DNA of 62,260 nucleotides from Clostridium tetanomorphum. GTDB taxonomy: Bacteria > Bacillota > Clostridia > Clostridiales > Clostridiaceae. The notes beneath the pieces were generated by a model. The model was not told the origin of the DNA. It did not search any database and was given only the letters and a program-made list of their open reading frames with translations. Below are positions 1-9,795 of the stretch, piece after piece. Location of the stretch: positions 1 through 62,260 of the forward strand of contig NZ_JAGGKA010000024.1 in assembly GCF_017873215.1 (NCBI RefSeq). The letters are read 5' to 3'. Within the stretch, counting starts at the first letter, position 1, and every line of letters starts with the position of its first letter. Position numbers and translations under genes: made by a program.

Positions 1-57
1 CATATCTATTCTATCAAAGTGAGGTGTTTTTTTTCAACGCTTAAGCTTTTCTGAACA

Positions 58-83
58 CACCTGCATAGCAGGTGGTTTTATTT
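58..83 (+). terminator. Rho-independent terminator of a gene left of the window
   Basis: A 7-bp stem, CACCTGC/GCAGGTG, with an ATA loop is followed by GTTTTATTT on the plus strand. No complete plus-strand gene precedes it here, so it probably ends a gene lying left of position 1. Confidence 0.55.
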
Positions 84-99
84 ATAGACAATAATAGAT

Positions 100-130
100 A
101 AAAGGATTTTTGCTATGCAAAAATCCTTTT
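100..130 (-). terminator. Terminator of the surface-protein operon
   Basis: A perfect 14-bp stem (AAAAGGATTTTTGC against its complement, ATA loop) lies 12 nt past the stop codon of the 1445-aa surface protein. The T-rich 3' arm serves as the U-tract. It is the last element of the B12-controlled run of minus-strand genes. Confidence 0.8.
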
Positions 131-141
131 ATCACTTTTTT

Positions 142-3100
142 CTACTTTACTGGTATTTCTATTATATTCGAAAGTGGCATCATATTATCTAAACTATCCC
201 ATACAAAAGCTTTTACTGTATACTTTCCTTCTTTAGGAAGTTTTATCATTCCATTTAACTCTATAATTTTACCTGATTCTATACTTTGCTTTGCAGCAAC
301 ATAGTTTAAAAGTTTTTCATTTTCATCAAACAATCCTACTATTAAAGATACATTTTTATTCTCTTTTGTATTATTTATTGCTTGTACAGTTATTTTTCCA
401 TCAGTGCCCAATTTAAATTCTTTTGTATTAGTTAAATTATTAATTTGAAAATTATTATTATCACTTGGTTTTTCATCATTTGGCTTTTGTGGATTTGATG
501 CTTTAAACATAGATTCTTCATTATATATATCTATCAAAGCTGCAAATGCTTTACCAGTGGCTTCATCTGTATATTCTTCATATCCTGATTTTACACTATT
601 GTATATAAAATGATCTCCTTTTTTATATGTCATTAAACAATCTAATGGAGTTTTTCCATTTTTACTCCATGCTGGTGATAATACATCTTCTCCTGCTGCT
701 ACTAATGCCTGTATTGCTTCTGCAGTATCTTTACAGCATTTTTCATCTTTACTATCTATACTTGAAGTAAATCCTCCATCTTCTGTCTGATATTCTCTAA
801 GTTTATTAACACAATTATTTAATATGTCATTTACACCTTCCACATCTCTGTGATTTGATAGTGCAAATATTATAGTTGTAATGTATTTCAAATCTTTATC
901 TTTTATATTTTTCCCTGCTTCTTTTAATATTTCTATTGCCTTCACATCATATCTTTCTTTACACATATCTAAGGATATTATTGAATAAGCTTGAGATTCT
1001 ATAGATTTTTTATCATCACCTTCTAATTTAAATTCTCCATTTTCATCTTGCGCTTTAACTAATATGTCTATATAATTTTTGTCTTTATAATTTTTTGGAT
1101 TTAGTCCTGCAGATACTATTCCTATAATATTTTTTGCATGGGCTGTAGTTTTTGCATCAAAACTTATAAAACCTGGTTCTTCTTCTCTAAGTTGTAAACT
1201 AGATGCTATTAATTCTTTTGAAAATCCTACTTTGTTTAAAGACAACGCTTGAATATAGTTATAAGTTTTATCTTTATTTGTATAGTATCCCTTCAATTCA
1301 TTTATAGTTTTCTGTACTGGGGAATTATCTATAAACTTGATTTTTATAAACATAGATTCTCCTTTATACAAATCAGACAAAGCCATAAATGCTTGATTAT
1401 TAGCAAAGTCGTTTCCAAAGTTACCATTTACTTTATTTTTAAGTAATGCATCTACCATACTACTTTCATTTTTCCACCATTCATCATCTAGGGGATTAAC
1501 TTTATTAGCTATTAAAGCTTGAATTACTGCGGATATTGTATATGGATTATTAGCTTGTCCATATGCATCATATCCCCCTTCATTATTCTGCTTTTCTTTC
1601 AAATATTTTATAGAAGAATTTACTATATTTTCTCCTTCCTTTATATCTTTATGAGCTGCTAGTGCTGTTATTACCATAGCTGTAGTATCTACATCATTGT
1701 ATACACCATTGCTACTCATACTGCATAATGCTTTTACAGCTTCCTCTTTATCATAATTAGCTTCTGCCATATCTAATGCTAAAATTGCATAGGCTTGAAT
1801 TGTTGGCCAATCTCCATCTTCTTCTGAAATTATGAACTTTCCTTTATTTTCTCCATCTTTTACTTGAGAATTTATAAGCTTTTCTAAATAATTTATTCCA
1901 TTATATTTTTTAGGATCTTTTCCAATAGCTATTATTCCTATGATATTTCCAGCATATGCTGATACATTTGTAGGATTTTCTTTTATTTTATATTTATCTT
2001 GTATATTTTTTATATCCTCTGAAATATTATCACTAGAATGATTTAATGCCAAAGCTTCCCTAAATTCATATTTTTCTTTATCACTATAATAAGTTTTTAA
2101 ATCTTTTAAAGCATTTTTTATATCTTCTGTCTTATCTTTATCCACATTATAGGAAATTTTAAATTTATTAAATAAAACTTCTTTATCTCTAAGCGCTATA
2201 ACCGCTCTCAATACAAAGGATGTATACATGTCTTGTTCATATGCTCCCATACTGCTTTCATATATATATCCTTTTCCCATTTTAAAAGATAGCAATGCAT
2301 CTAATGGTGTTTTATTATTTTTACTCCACTGATCTGATATGGGATCTTGTCCTACTGCAATCAATGCTTCTATTGCTATAGAAGTATCTTGACTATCTCC
2401 ATTTGGCCACATTCTTTTACTAGCAGTAAATCCTCCATTATCTAATTGTTCTTCTTTTAATTTACCTATACAAGAAGTTATAATACCATTTACTCCTTCT
2501 ATATCCTTGTGCTTTGACAATGCTATAAGGGCCATAGAACAGTCCAATACTTTACTAATTTTTTTACTCTTAATTTTTTGGATAACATCATCTATATCTT
2601 TTTTATCCCCAGATACCATGTCTAAAGCTATTAAAGCATAACTTAATTGTTCAACATTTGCTCTTGAACTACCATTTATACTATTGGATAAAATTTCTAC
2701 ATAGTTTTTCCCATTATAATTTCTTGGATTTTTCCCAATTCCAACAATAGATATAACATTTTGTGATGCTGCTAATAAATTTTCTTTATCATTTAGAGCA
2801 ATTTTATTTTGCAATACTTCTTCACTAATTCCCGCTAATTTTAATCCAAGTATAGTACTAAAATTATATCCCTGTGATTTTTCATAATAAGATTTTATAT
2901 CATCTATTTCATTATTTACTATTTTAATTGGATCTGGTTTTTCTTCTACTTTAAAATTAAAATTATGATACATAGATATTTGTCTATAAATATCTGCAAT
3001 AGCTGCAAAAGCGCACTCTGTTGCTGTAGGATCTGAAAAGCCTCCACCCATACCTTCTGCCATTTCAAATCCATTATCTGATACTTTGCAAGCTATTAGT

Positions 3101-4479
3101 GCATCTAATAAGTTTCTTCCGCCTTTAGTCCATTTTTCTGATATTGGATTTTCTTCTAAAGCAATTAATGCCTGTATAACAGGTGCTGTGGAATAAGGAC
3201 TATTTCCCATTCCATAATAATCAAATCCTCCACCTTCTAGTTGTTTTTCTCTTAAATCTTTTAAACAAGAGTCAATTAATTCATTAACTCCTTCGAAATC
3301 TTTATGTTTTGATATCGCAATTAAAACCTTTGTGGTACTATCTATATCTTCATATTTTCCATCTTTAGCTGAACTCATAATGACTTCCAAAGCTTTATCC
3401 ACATTATATTTTGCTGAAGTCATATCTAATGCAATAATTGTTTCTGCCTGTGCAGTAACTGATTTTTCATCTCTATTTCCTATAATAAATTTACCACTTT
3501 CATTTTGAGCTTTTACAAGCTTTTCTACATAATTTATTCCTTCATAACTATAAGGGTTTTTACCTATAGCTATTATTCCCATTATATTATCTGCTATAGC
3601 AGCTATATTATTAAGTTCTTTTAATTTAAAATTATTTTTCTCTAAACTATTTATATGATTAAAAGAAAGTATTGGTAAATAACTTATTTCTTCCTTACCT
3701 TCATAATATTTTTTTACGTTCTTTACTATTTCTTCAATTTTAGCACTTTCTCCTGTTCCTTGTCCTACTACTGTAAATTTTTGTCTTACTATAGCCGGAT
3801 ATTCCTGTCCTTTTGAATCCTTTGCAGTTTTATATACACATACATTATGCTCACCTGGTGTTACTTTAAAAGAAGTTTCTCCATTATCATCTGTTTTATA
3901 TTCTCCTACTCCTTCAACCTTTACATTAACTTCTTTTGCAGGCCTTGGGTCAATTCCCATCATAATATTTTGTTCAATAACTTTTATTTTACAGTCATTT
4001 CCTGAATTTTCTACACTTACCTTTGGTATACAAGTAATTCCATCTGTCCATTTTGCTATATGCCAAACCATTTCTTTATAATAATTGCCTTTAATATCTT
4101 TAATTTGCTGTTTATTTATTACATCACCTTGTAATACATTTCCATTATTATCTACAAGATAATACATCCACCCACGGTCATCTTTTCCCTCTTCACCTAA
4201 TATCTTTCTTATAAAACCTGTATCTATGCCTTCCACATTTTCTTTTCCTATAGCATTACTAACTAAATCTTTTACATATACCTCATCTTTTACACTAACT
4301 TCTTTATTAAATAAAGTATCTTTTACTCCTTCTACTCTTATACTTATATTAGAGTTAGTTTCATTTTTTCCGTTTTCCTGTGCTGATGCTCTTAATTCTA
4401 ATATTGAAAAATCCAATATAGAAAAGCACATTAAAAAAGTAATTATAATGGATATTATTCTTTTGTTTTTGTTATTCAT
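142..4479 (-). CDS. Giant secreted transcobalamin-like protein: DUF4430 plus four alpha/alpha-barrel units
   Basis: A 1445-aa secreted protein. Residues 1-34 are a signal peptide (basic start, hydrophobic core, ending near RASAQ). Residues 45-150 look like a divergent DUF4430 (transcobalamin-like beta) domain with the landmark GWMYYLVDNNG. Residues 155-240 form an Ig/carboxypeptidase-regulatory-like beta domain. Four helical units of about 270 aa follow (about 250-520, 535-800, 810-1070, 1075-1330), each with prenyltransferase/terpene-cyclase-type repeats such as QLEGGGFDYYG and a recurring NIIGI(I/V)(A/S)(I/A)G(K/L)(N/D)P. The last ~105 aa (from NNLTNTKEF to IEIPVK) are shared with the 1609- and 1815-aa proteins. 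No LPXTG or transmembrane anchor is visible. The start has a perfect AAAGGAGG. It lies 96 nt after the 1609-aa gene, downstream of the same riboswitch. A role in extracellular corrinoid binding is inferred; the domain calls come from motif reading only. Confidence 0.8.
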   Translation of the reverse strand: MNNKNKRIISIIITFLMCFSILDFSILELRASAQENGKNETNSNISIRVEGVKDTLFNKEVSVKDEVYVKDLVSNAIGKENVEGIDTGFIRKILGEEGKDDRGWMYYLVDNNGNVLQGDVINKQQIKDIKGNYYKEMVWHIAKWTDGITCIPKVSVENSGNDCKIKVIEQNIMMGIDPRPAKEVNVKVEGVGEYKTDDNGETSFKVTPGEHNVCVYKTAKDSKGQEYPAIVRQKFTVVGQGTGESAKIEEIVKNVKKYYEGKEEISYLPILSFNHINSLEKNNFKLKELNNIAAIADNIMGIIAIGKNPYSYEGINYVEKLVKAQNESGKFIIGNRDEKSVTAQAETIIALDMTSAKYNVDKALEVIMSSAKDGKYEDIDSTTKVLIAISKHKDFEGVNELIDSCLKDLREKQLEGGGFDYYGMGNSPYSTAPVIQALIALEENPISEKWTKGGRNLLDALIACKVSDNGFEMAEGMGGGFSDPTATECAFAAIADIYRQISMYHNFNFKVEEKPDPIKIVNNEIDDIKSYYEKSQGYNFSTILGLKLAGISEEVLQNKIALNDKENLLAASQNVISIVGIGKNPRNYNGKNYVEILSNSINGSSRANVEQLSYALIALDMVSGDKKDIDDVIQKIKSKKISKVLDCSMALIALSKHKDIEGVNGIITSCIGKLKEEQLDNGGFTASKRMWPNGDSQDTSIAIEALIAVGQDPISDQWSKNNKTPLDALLSFKMGKGYIYESSMGAYEQDMYTSFVLRAVIALRDKEVLFNKFKISYNVDKDKTEDIKNALKDLKTYYSDKEKYEFREALALNHSSDNISEDIKNIQDKYKIKENPTNVSAYAGNIIGIIAIGKDPKKYNGINYLEKLINSQVKDGENKGKFIISEEDGDWPTIQAYAILALDMAEANYDKEEAVKALCSMSSNGVYNDVDTTAMVITALAAHKDIKEGENIVNSSIKYLKEKQNNEGGYDAYGQANNPYTISAVIQALIANKVNPLDDEWWKNESSMVDALLKNKVNGNFGNDFANNQAFMALSDLYKGESMFIKIKFIDNSPVQKTINELKGYYTNKDKTYNYIQALSLNKVGFSKELIASSLQLREEEPGFISFDAKTTAHAKNIIGIVSAGLNPKNYKDKNYIDILVKAQDENGEFKLEGDDKKSIESQAYSIISLDMCKERYDVKAIEILKEAGKNIKDKDLKYITTIIFALSNHRDVEGVNDILNNCVNKLREYQTEDGGFTSSIDSKDEKCCKDTAEAIQALVAAGEDVLSPAWSKNGKTPLDCLMTYKKGDHFIYNSVKSGYEEYTDEATGKAFAALIDIYNEESMFKASNPQKPNDEKPSDNNNFQINNLTNTKEFKLGTDGKITVQAINNTKENKNVSLIVGLFDENEKLLNYVAAKQSIESGKIIELNGMIKLPKEGKYTVKAFVWDSLDNMMPLSNIIEIPVK

Positions 4480-4509
4480 TAAACTTTCCTCCTTTGTTAA
4501 TATTGATTA

Positions 4510-4560
4510 GAATATAGGGACAGTTATCATTTTTATATATTGAAAACTGTCCCTATATTT
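4510..4560. other. Strong intergenic hairpin between two surface-protein genes
   Basis: AATATAGGGACAGTT and its complement form a 15-bp stem around a ~20-nt AT loop in the 96-nt gap. The T-run follows the stem on the plus strand, not in the direction of transcription. It is therefore more likely a partial terminator, a stabiliser of the upstream mRNA or a processing site than a full stop. Confidence 0.5.
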
Positions 4561-4575
4561 TTAAATAACTACATA

Positions 4576-7500
4576 TTATTTAACTGGTATTTCTATTGAA
4601 CTTGAAAGTGGTGTCATATCATCCAATCCATTCCATACAAAAGCTTTTACTGTGTAACCATTTTCCTTTGGTAATTTTAAATTAACTCTTAAATTAACAG
4701 ATTTTCCTTCATCTAAACTCTGCTCTGCTGCTGCATAGTTTACAAGTCTATCATTTTTGTCAAATAATCCTACTATTAAAGCTACATTTTTAGTTTCTTT
4801 AGTATTATTTATAGCTTGTACAGTTATTTTTGCATCAGTGCCTGATTTAAATTCTTTTACATCTGTTAAATTTTTAATTTCTATTTCTTCTATTTTTAAC
4901 TCATCTTTAAATTCTTTAATATTATATATAGAACCTATCTTTCCAGATTTAAAGTTTTTGTATGCTGCTAATGCCTGTAATCCCTGTTGTGTAGCTACTG
5001 GATTTGCAGTATCTAATTTATCTTTTATATGTGCAAATCCTCCATCTTTAGTTTTATAATCTAATAAGCAATCCATTAGATTTTTTTCACCTTTAGTAAA
5101 TTCTTTGCTAGTTGGATCAATGCCTAAAGCAGTAAGAGCTATTATTGCTTGGGAAATGCTTTCACTTGAACCATTTTTATTCCAAGATGAAACATATTCA
5201 CCTTTATCATTTCTTATATTGTTTAAAACTTTTACTGCATCATTTATAGCTTTTTTTGTCTTTTCGTCATTTTTATAGTTTGAAAGAGCTATTAAACATA
5301 TGGATGTAGTATCTGAGTCTACAGTTCCAAAGCCCCATCCCCCATTTGTCTGCATATTAACTATTTCATTTACTATATCTTCTCTTGTAAACTTACAATT
5401 TTTAGTTAAGCTAAATTTTCCTGAATCTAAAGCAATAATTCCATATGCTAATGCATATATGTTGTTTTCATTCAATAAATCTCTGCTACATAAATCTTCA
5501 ACTAAATTGTAATTTCCTATATTTCTTGGATCTCCACCAGCTGCTACAATTCCTATAATTGTTCTTTCACAATCCGTAGTACTTGAAAATTTACCTTTTT
5601 CATTAAATAAACTCTTATCTCTATTTTTTATCTTTTCTTCTATAGATCTTAAGTAAGTGTCTGGTATCTGGAATCCTGCTGCTTTTAAAGCAAATGCATT
5701 CCAATCACCAATATTTGCTTTAAGTATAATAGAAGATGTGGATTTTAAAGAATCTTCTACTTCTTTTGTATAATCTTTTGATGGTATTTCTTCTTTTCCA
5801 TCTACTTTAATTGTGCATTTTACTTCTTTTATTTCAGCTTTTCCTATTTTTTCTGTACTTGCTGTAATCACTGCATTTCCTATGCTTATAGCTTTTACAT
5901 TTCCTTCATTATCTACTGTAACAACTTTCGGATCACTACTTGTCCAAATTACATTTTTATCAGTTGCATTTTCCGGTTTTATTGTTACACAAAGTTTTAA
6001 ACCTTCACCTACTTTTAAATTTAAATCTTTTTTATCTAATTCTATAGAGTCTACATCTCTATATGGAACTTCAGCTATAGCATCTTTTGCAAAGAAAAAT
6101 TTTATGCTATCTCCTTTTTTAGGAACTACTCCATTAATTCCTGCTGATGGTACTGTACCATTTATAGAAAACTTCCAACCACTAGTTTTTCCTCTATCTA
6201 TTTCTCTCTGTCCAGCTATCATTGAAATATATGAATTACGGTTTTCATAAGCTATTTTTTTACTATCTAAAACTCTAGTAATTATCTGTTCTAATGTTTC
6301 ATTCTCTTTTGCTTCAATATCTTTTTCATCAAGTATAATGCCTTTATATCCTTCAATAGCTAAATTAACTTTTATGCATTTATTTTCTTTCTCTTTTACA
6401 ACAACAGTAACCTCAGGTAAAGTAGCTATTTTATTAGAATCATTAATATATTGTCCAATCATATAAATTGGTATTTTGCTTGGAATATTTAGTTGGTGTA
6501 GTTCTATATCATGTATAGTATATTTACCTGGTTTTACATCTTTGGACACATCCAATGTTATTTTTCCTTCAACTATTGGTTTAAATCCATTATTTATACC
6601 ATCAATTTCTGATTTATAAGTTAAAATATTAGCTAGTTTTTCTGATGTAACACTAAGTGTGAAGCTTTCTCCTGGTAAAATCTCTACTAGTTTAGGATCT
6701 ATAGTAGCCTTTACTGGTTTTTCCTCTGGTTTCTCTTCTGGTTTTTGTCCTGTTAACTCTTCCCAAGTTGGTGCCTTTCCTTCCATGCCACTCATGGAAT
6801 AATACCATATAATTTTGTCTCCAGCTTTAACTGAAACTTTTCCTGGCATTTCACTTGGAACAACTCCATTTACAATATACATCCATCCATTTTGACCTTT
6901 ATTTTCAAATCCATATATAGAAGTAACCATATCTCCTGTCATTTCAAAGAGTGTTATTTTAGCTTGTAATGCTCCAAGAGCTGTAAATCCTTTGTCATGC
7001 TTCTTATCGCTTATTATAACTTCTTCTGGCTTAATATATGGTACATACTTACCATTTTCAGGCATAGCAATGCATAGATTAACCTTACAAGTTTTTTCTT
7101 CCTGCTGGTCATCTCCATCATTTATGCCTTTAACCTTTACTCCATCTACTACATATTCACCATATCCAGCATCTCTTAAATCTATTAATGCATATAATGC
7201 TTTCCATGTAGCTTCTACCCATCCCCTATTATTTACACTTTCACCTTTCATTCCATCAAAAGAATTATTTTCTTTCCATAATGTAAATAAAGAATCTACC
7301 GGATTTTTACCCGATGATTTTGTCCATTCTTTTGAGGTTGGATTTTCTCCTACTGCAACTATTCCACGAAGAATTTCTGAATGATATCCTGTTACAAAAG
7401 TTTTGTCATATAGTCCACCATCATCATTTTGTATTCCATGCAAATATTTTAAAGCTTTTGATATAGCCTCATTTACACCTTTTATATCTCTATGTTTGCT

Positions 7501-9405
7501 TAAAGCCATTAGTGCATATCCTGTATTTATTGGAACAGATATTGATCTTTGCTTAAAGCCTCCATCTTCACATTGTGCTGCTAAAATCTTTTCAACTGCA
7601 TGTTCTAAATTATAACTAACTTTTTTATCTTTGAATTTTTCATTATAATTATCTATAGCTATAACTGCTTGTATATCTGTTTGTGCAAAGTAACTATCAT
7701 TTTTATCTACTATTTCTACTATTTCATTTATTAAATTTCTTCCATCGTAATTATTAGCATCTTTATCTAAATCAATAAGTATTGAACTTTGATTTACCTT
7801 TCCTCCTAAATATTTAAGTGTTGGATCATACTTAGTTTCATATTTCTCTACTAGATACCAAGGCTTTTTCTTTAAATCTGCTCCTGCTTTATACATAGCA
7901 GAGTACTCATAATTTACTAGCTGTCCTTGATTTTTAGTAAAGTGATCTTTATTATAGTAATCTATTACTCCACTTATTATTGAAGTTATGCTACTGCCAT
8001 CTTTTTGTTTTTCTGGTTCCTCTGGCTTTTGTGGTTCTTCAGGTTTTTGTTCATTTTCATTATCTTTTACTAACTTTACTATTTCTTCATAAGATGGTCC
8101 ATTACTATTCATAGCATCTTTGCTATAATACCAAACAATTTTATCTCCATCTTTAACTTCCGTTTCATTTGCAAAAGTATCCGGTATTTGTCCATTTAAT
8201 GAATACATCCATCCATTCATACCTTCATTTTTTATTCTAAAAATTGAAGTAACCATACTACCTTTTGCTTCATATTCATCTGTTGCTGCCTGTAATGCTC
8301 CTAAAATTGTAAGTCCTGACTGTTTCTTATTACTTATAATAACTTCACTGGGCTTAAATTTTACATCATACTTTTTATCTCCACTTGGATAAACTATAGT
8401 TATATTTGCCTTACAAGTTTTTTCAGGTTCTTCTTTAGTTATATTATCAAATTTTACACCTTTTATTTGATAATCCCCATACCCCGCTTCTTTAAGAGAC
8501 GCTAATGCATAAAGTACTTTTGGTATTGGTGTATAATCTGCTGTATTATAAGAATTTACAAATTTCTTACCATCCCATAAATTAAATAATGTTTCTATTA
8601 TTCCTTTATTATCTTTAATCCATTTGTCTGATGTTAAATTTTCTCCTGACTGTGCAAACCACATTACAGCTTCAGCATTAGGGCCAGTAAAGAATTTCGA
8701 ATTTACCAAAGCTCCATTGAGTATATACTTTCCATGTAAATAATCTAAAGCCTTATTTATGCAATCATTAACTCCCTCAATATCTTTATGCTTATTTAAT
8801 ACAACTAATGCAGCTGCAGTATGTTGCGGTGCATTATTTATTGAACCATCTTCCTTTTGAGCTGCTATTAAGTTTTTAATTGCATTTTCTAAATTATAAT
8901 CAACTTTTTTATCACTAAATTTTTCATTATATCTATCTAAAAGAGTTAATCCTTTAACTTCATTTATTCCTATGTCTTTAGGCGAGCTTACTTTACTGAT
9001 TTCTTCAGCTACAGTACTAATTAATTTAATATCTTTATAAGTTGTTGGATCTTCATCTAAATCCATAAGTACTAATGCCTGAGTTACTTTAGATCCAAAA
9101 GCTGCTAATCCATAGCTAGATGTATCCTTATTTACTTTCCATCCCTTTTCTTTTATATCTGCTCCCGCTTTAAACATAGCGGCATAAGCTTCTCCCTCAA
9201 GGGAACCACCCTTACTATTGTAGTATTCTTTATTCATACAAGCGATTACTGCTTCTATAGCATCATTTACTGTTACGGTAGCCTGTACATTATTCTTCTC
9301 CTCAGCATAAACCGTATTGGGATTAAATAAATTAAAATTAAATGTTGATAAAATCATAGCCAATGCCATGAGAAAAGATATTATTCTTTTTCTTTTATTA
9401 TTCAT
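4576..9405 (-). CDS. Giant secreted protein: three alpha/alpha-barrel units alternating with three DUF4430 domains
   Basis: A 1609-aa secreted protein with a signal peptide at 1-35 (ending NTVYAEE). Its order is helical barrel unit 1 (~40-320), DUF4430-1 (~335-440, GWMYSLNGQIPD and GDKIVWYYS), a Pro/Glu linker (EEPQKPEEPEK), barrel unit 2 (~480-770), DUF4430-2 (~785-890, GWMYIVNGVVP), an Ig-like domain (~905-1010), DUF4430-3 (~1020-1120, GWKFSINGTVP), a Big_2 Ig domain (~1130-1210, VTVDNEGNVKAISIGNAVITA), barrel unit 3 (~1215-1500, NGGWGFGTVDSDTTS) and the shared C-terminal domain (~1505-1609). The alternation of barrel and DUF4430 repeats, in tandem, the two-domain plan of animal transcobalamin and intrinsic factor. 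The start has an AAGGAGG. It is the first gene after the riboswitch at 9578-9775, so expression should fall when cobalamin is plentiful. Ligand binding is inferred. Confidence 0.82.
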   Translation of the reverse strand: MNNKRKRIISFLMALAMILSTFNFNLFNPNTVYAEEKNNVQATVTVNDAIEAVIACMNKEYYNSKGGSLEGEAYAAMFKAGADIKEKGWKVNKDTSSYGLAAFGSKVTQALVLMDLDEDPTTYKDIKLISTVAEEISKVSSPKDIGINEVKGLTLLDRYNEKFSDKKVDYNLENAIKNLIAAQKEDGSINNAPQHTAAALVVLNKHKDIEGVNDCINKALDYLHGKYILNGALVNSKFFTGPNAEAVMWFAQSGENLTSDKWIKDNKGIIETLFNLWDGKKFVNSYNTADYTPIPKVLYALASLKEAGYGDYQIKGVKFDNITKEEPEKTCKANITIVYPSGDKKYDVKFKPSEVIISNKKQSGLTILGALQAATDEYEAKGSMVTSIFRIKNEGMNGWMYSLNGQIPDTFANETEVKDGDKIVWYYSKDAMNSNGPSYEEIVKLVKDNENEQKPEEPQKPEEPEKQKDGSSITSIISGVIDYYNKDHFTKNQGQLVNYEYSAMYKAGADLKKKPWYLVEKYETKYDPTLKYLGGKVNQSSILIDLDKDANNYDGRNLINEIVEIVDKNDSYFAQTDIQAVIAIDNYNEKFKDKKVSYNLEHAVEKILAAQCEDGGFKQRSISVPINTGYALMALSKHRDIKGVNEAISKALKYLHGIQNDDGGLYDKTFVTGYHSEILRGIVAVGENPTSKEWTKSSGKNPVDSLFTLWKENNSFDGMKGESVNNRGWVEATWKALYALIDLRDAGYGEYVVDGVKVKGINDGDDQQEEKTCKVNLCIAMPENGKYVPYIKPEEVIISDKKHDKGFTALGALQAKITLFEMTGDMVTSIYGFENKGQNGWMYIVNGVVPSEMPGKVSVKAGDKIIWYYSMSGMEGKAPTWEELTGQKPEEKPEEKPVKATIDPKLVEILPGESFTLSVTSEKLANILTYKSEIDGINNGFKPIVEGKITLDVSKDVKPGKYTIHDIELHQLNIPSKIPIYMIGQYINDSNKIATLPEVTVVVKEKENKCIKVNLAIEGYKGIILDEKDIEAKENETLEQIITRVLDSKKIAYENRNSYISMIAGQREIDRGKTSGWKFSINGTVPSAGINGVVPKKGDSIKFFFAKDAIAEVPYRDVDSIELDKKDLNLKVGEGLKLCVTIKPENATDKNVIWTSSDPKVVTVDNEGNVKAISIGNAVITASTEKIGKAEIKEVKCTIKVDGKEEIPSKDYTKEVEDSLKSTSSIILKANIGDWNAFALKAAGFQIPDTYLRSIEEKIKNRDKSLFNEKGKFSSTTDCERTIIGIVAAGGDPRNIGNYNLVEDLCSRDLLNENNIYALAYGIIALDSGKFSLTKNCKFTREDIVNEIVNMQTNGGWGFGTVDSDTTSICLIALSNYKNDEKTKKAINDAVKVLNNIRNDKGEYVSSWNKNGSSESISQAIIALTALGIDPTSKEFTKGEKNLMDCLLDYKTKDGGFAHIKDKLDTANPVATQQGLQALAAYKNFKSGKIGSIYNIKEFKDELKIEEIEIKNLTDVKEFKSGTDAKITVQAINNTKETKNVALIVGLFDKNDRLVNYAAAEQSLDEGKSVNLRVNLKLPKENGYTVKAFVWNGLDDMTPLSSSIEIPVK

Positions 9406-9494
9406 ATTAGCTTCCTCCTTATAGAAATATATTAATATTTAATACTTTCAATCTTTTTATATGATGTAAAAAATTTTCTCTAATACGTAACATT

Positions 9495-9533
9495 AACTAT
9501 AAAAGGAACCCTAGAAGGGTTCCTTTTATAGTT
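9495..9533 (-). terminator. Attenuator terminator of the internal cobalamin riboswitch
   Basis: A very strong stem (AACTATAAAAGGAACCC against GGGTTCCTTTTATAGTT, short loop) lies between the aptamer and the 1609-aa gene. In the minus direction the 3' arm ends in a T-rich run. It is the likely expression platform: transcription stops here when B12 is bound. Confidence 0.75.
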
Positions 9534-9577
9534 AGATTTATATTTTAGAAATACAAAATAAATTGTCTAAGTATAAT

Positions 9578-9775
9578 TTCTTCCCCTCCGAAAGAATAGA
9601 CAAATATTAGGCAGGTTTCCTGGCTTAGTTTCATTTTACTTTCTTGCCTTCCCAGATATATTTTCATCCAGTGGCTTAAAATACGGTTTCATCAACATTA
9701 CAGTAACGGTGGGCTGCAGTGGATTTTCACCACTTTCCCTTTTACTTACTATTTTCATAGTAACACCTAATAATT
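9578..9775 (-). promoter_or_regulatory. Cobalamin riboswitch, apparently inside the operon
   Basis: In the minus direction the element shows AGGTGTTACTA, then GGGAA, a GTGAAAATCCACTGC segment, CCCACCGTTACTG, the B12-box core GCCACTGG (9668-9675), and the closing AGCCAGGAAACCTGCC. A short hairpin with GGAGGG in its loop (9578-9596) follows and fits the P13/L13 arm that makes a kissing contact with L5 in this riboswitch class. The aptamer's 5' end lies only about 20 nt after the stop codon of the 411-aa gene, with no terminator and no good promoter between. Confidence 0.93.
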
Positions 9776-9795
9776 TAAGTATTTAATTTTAGAAT

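Noticed and set aside
4757-7615. Several plus-strand ORFs of 70-145 aa opposite the 1609-aa gene.
   Set aside because: They are antisense shadows of a repetitive coding region with no start signals; similar shadows oppose most long genes here.
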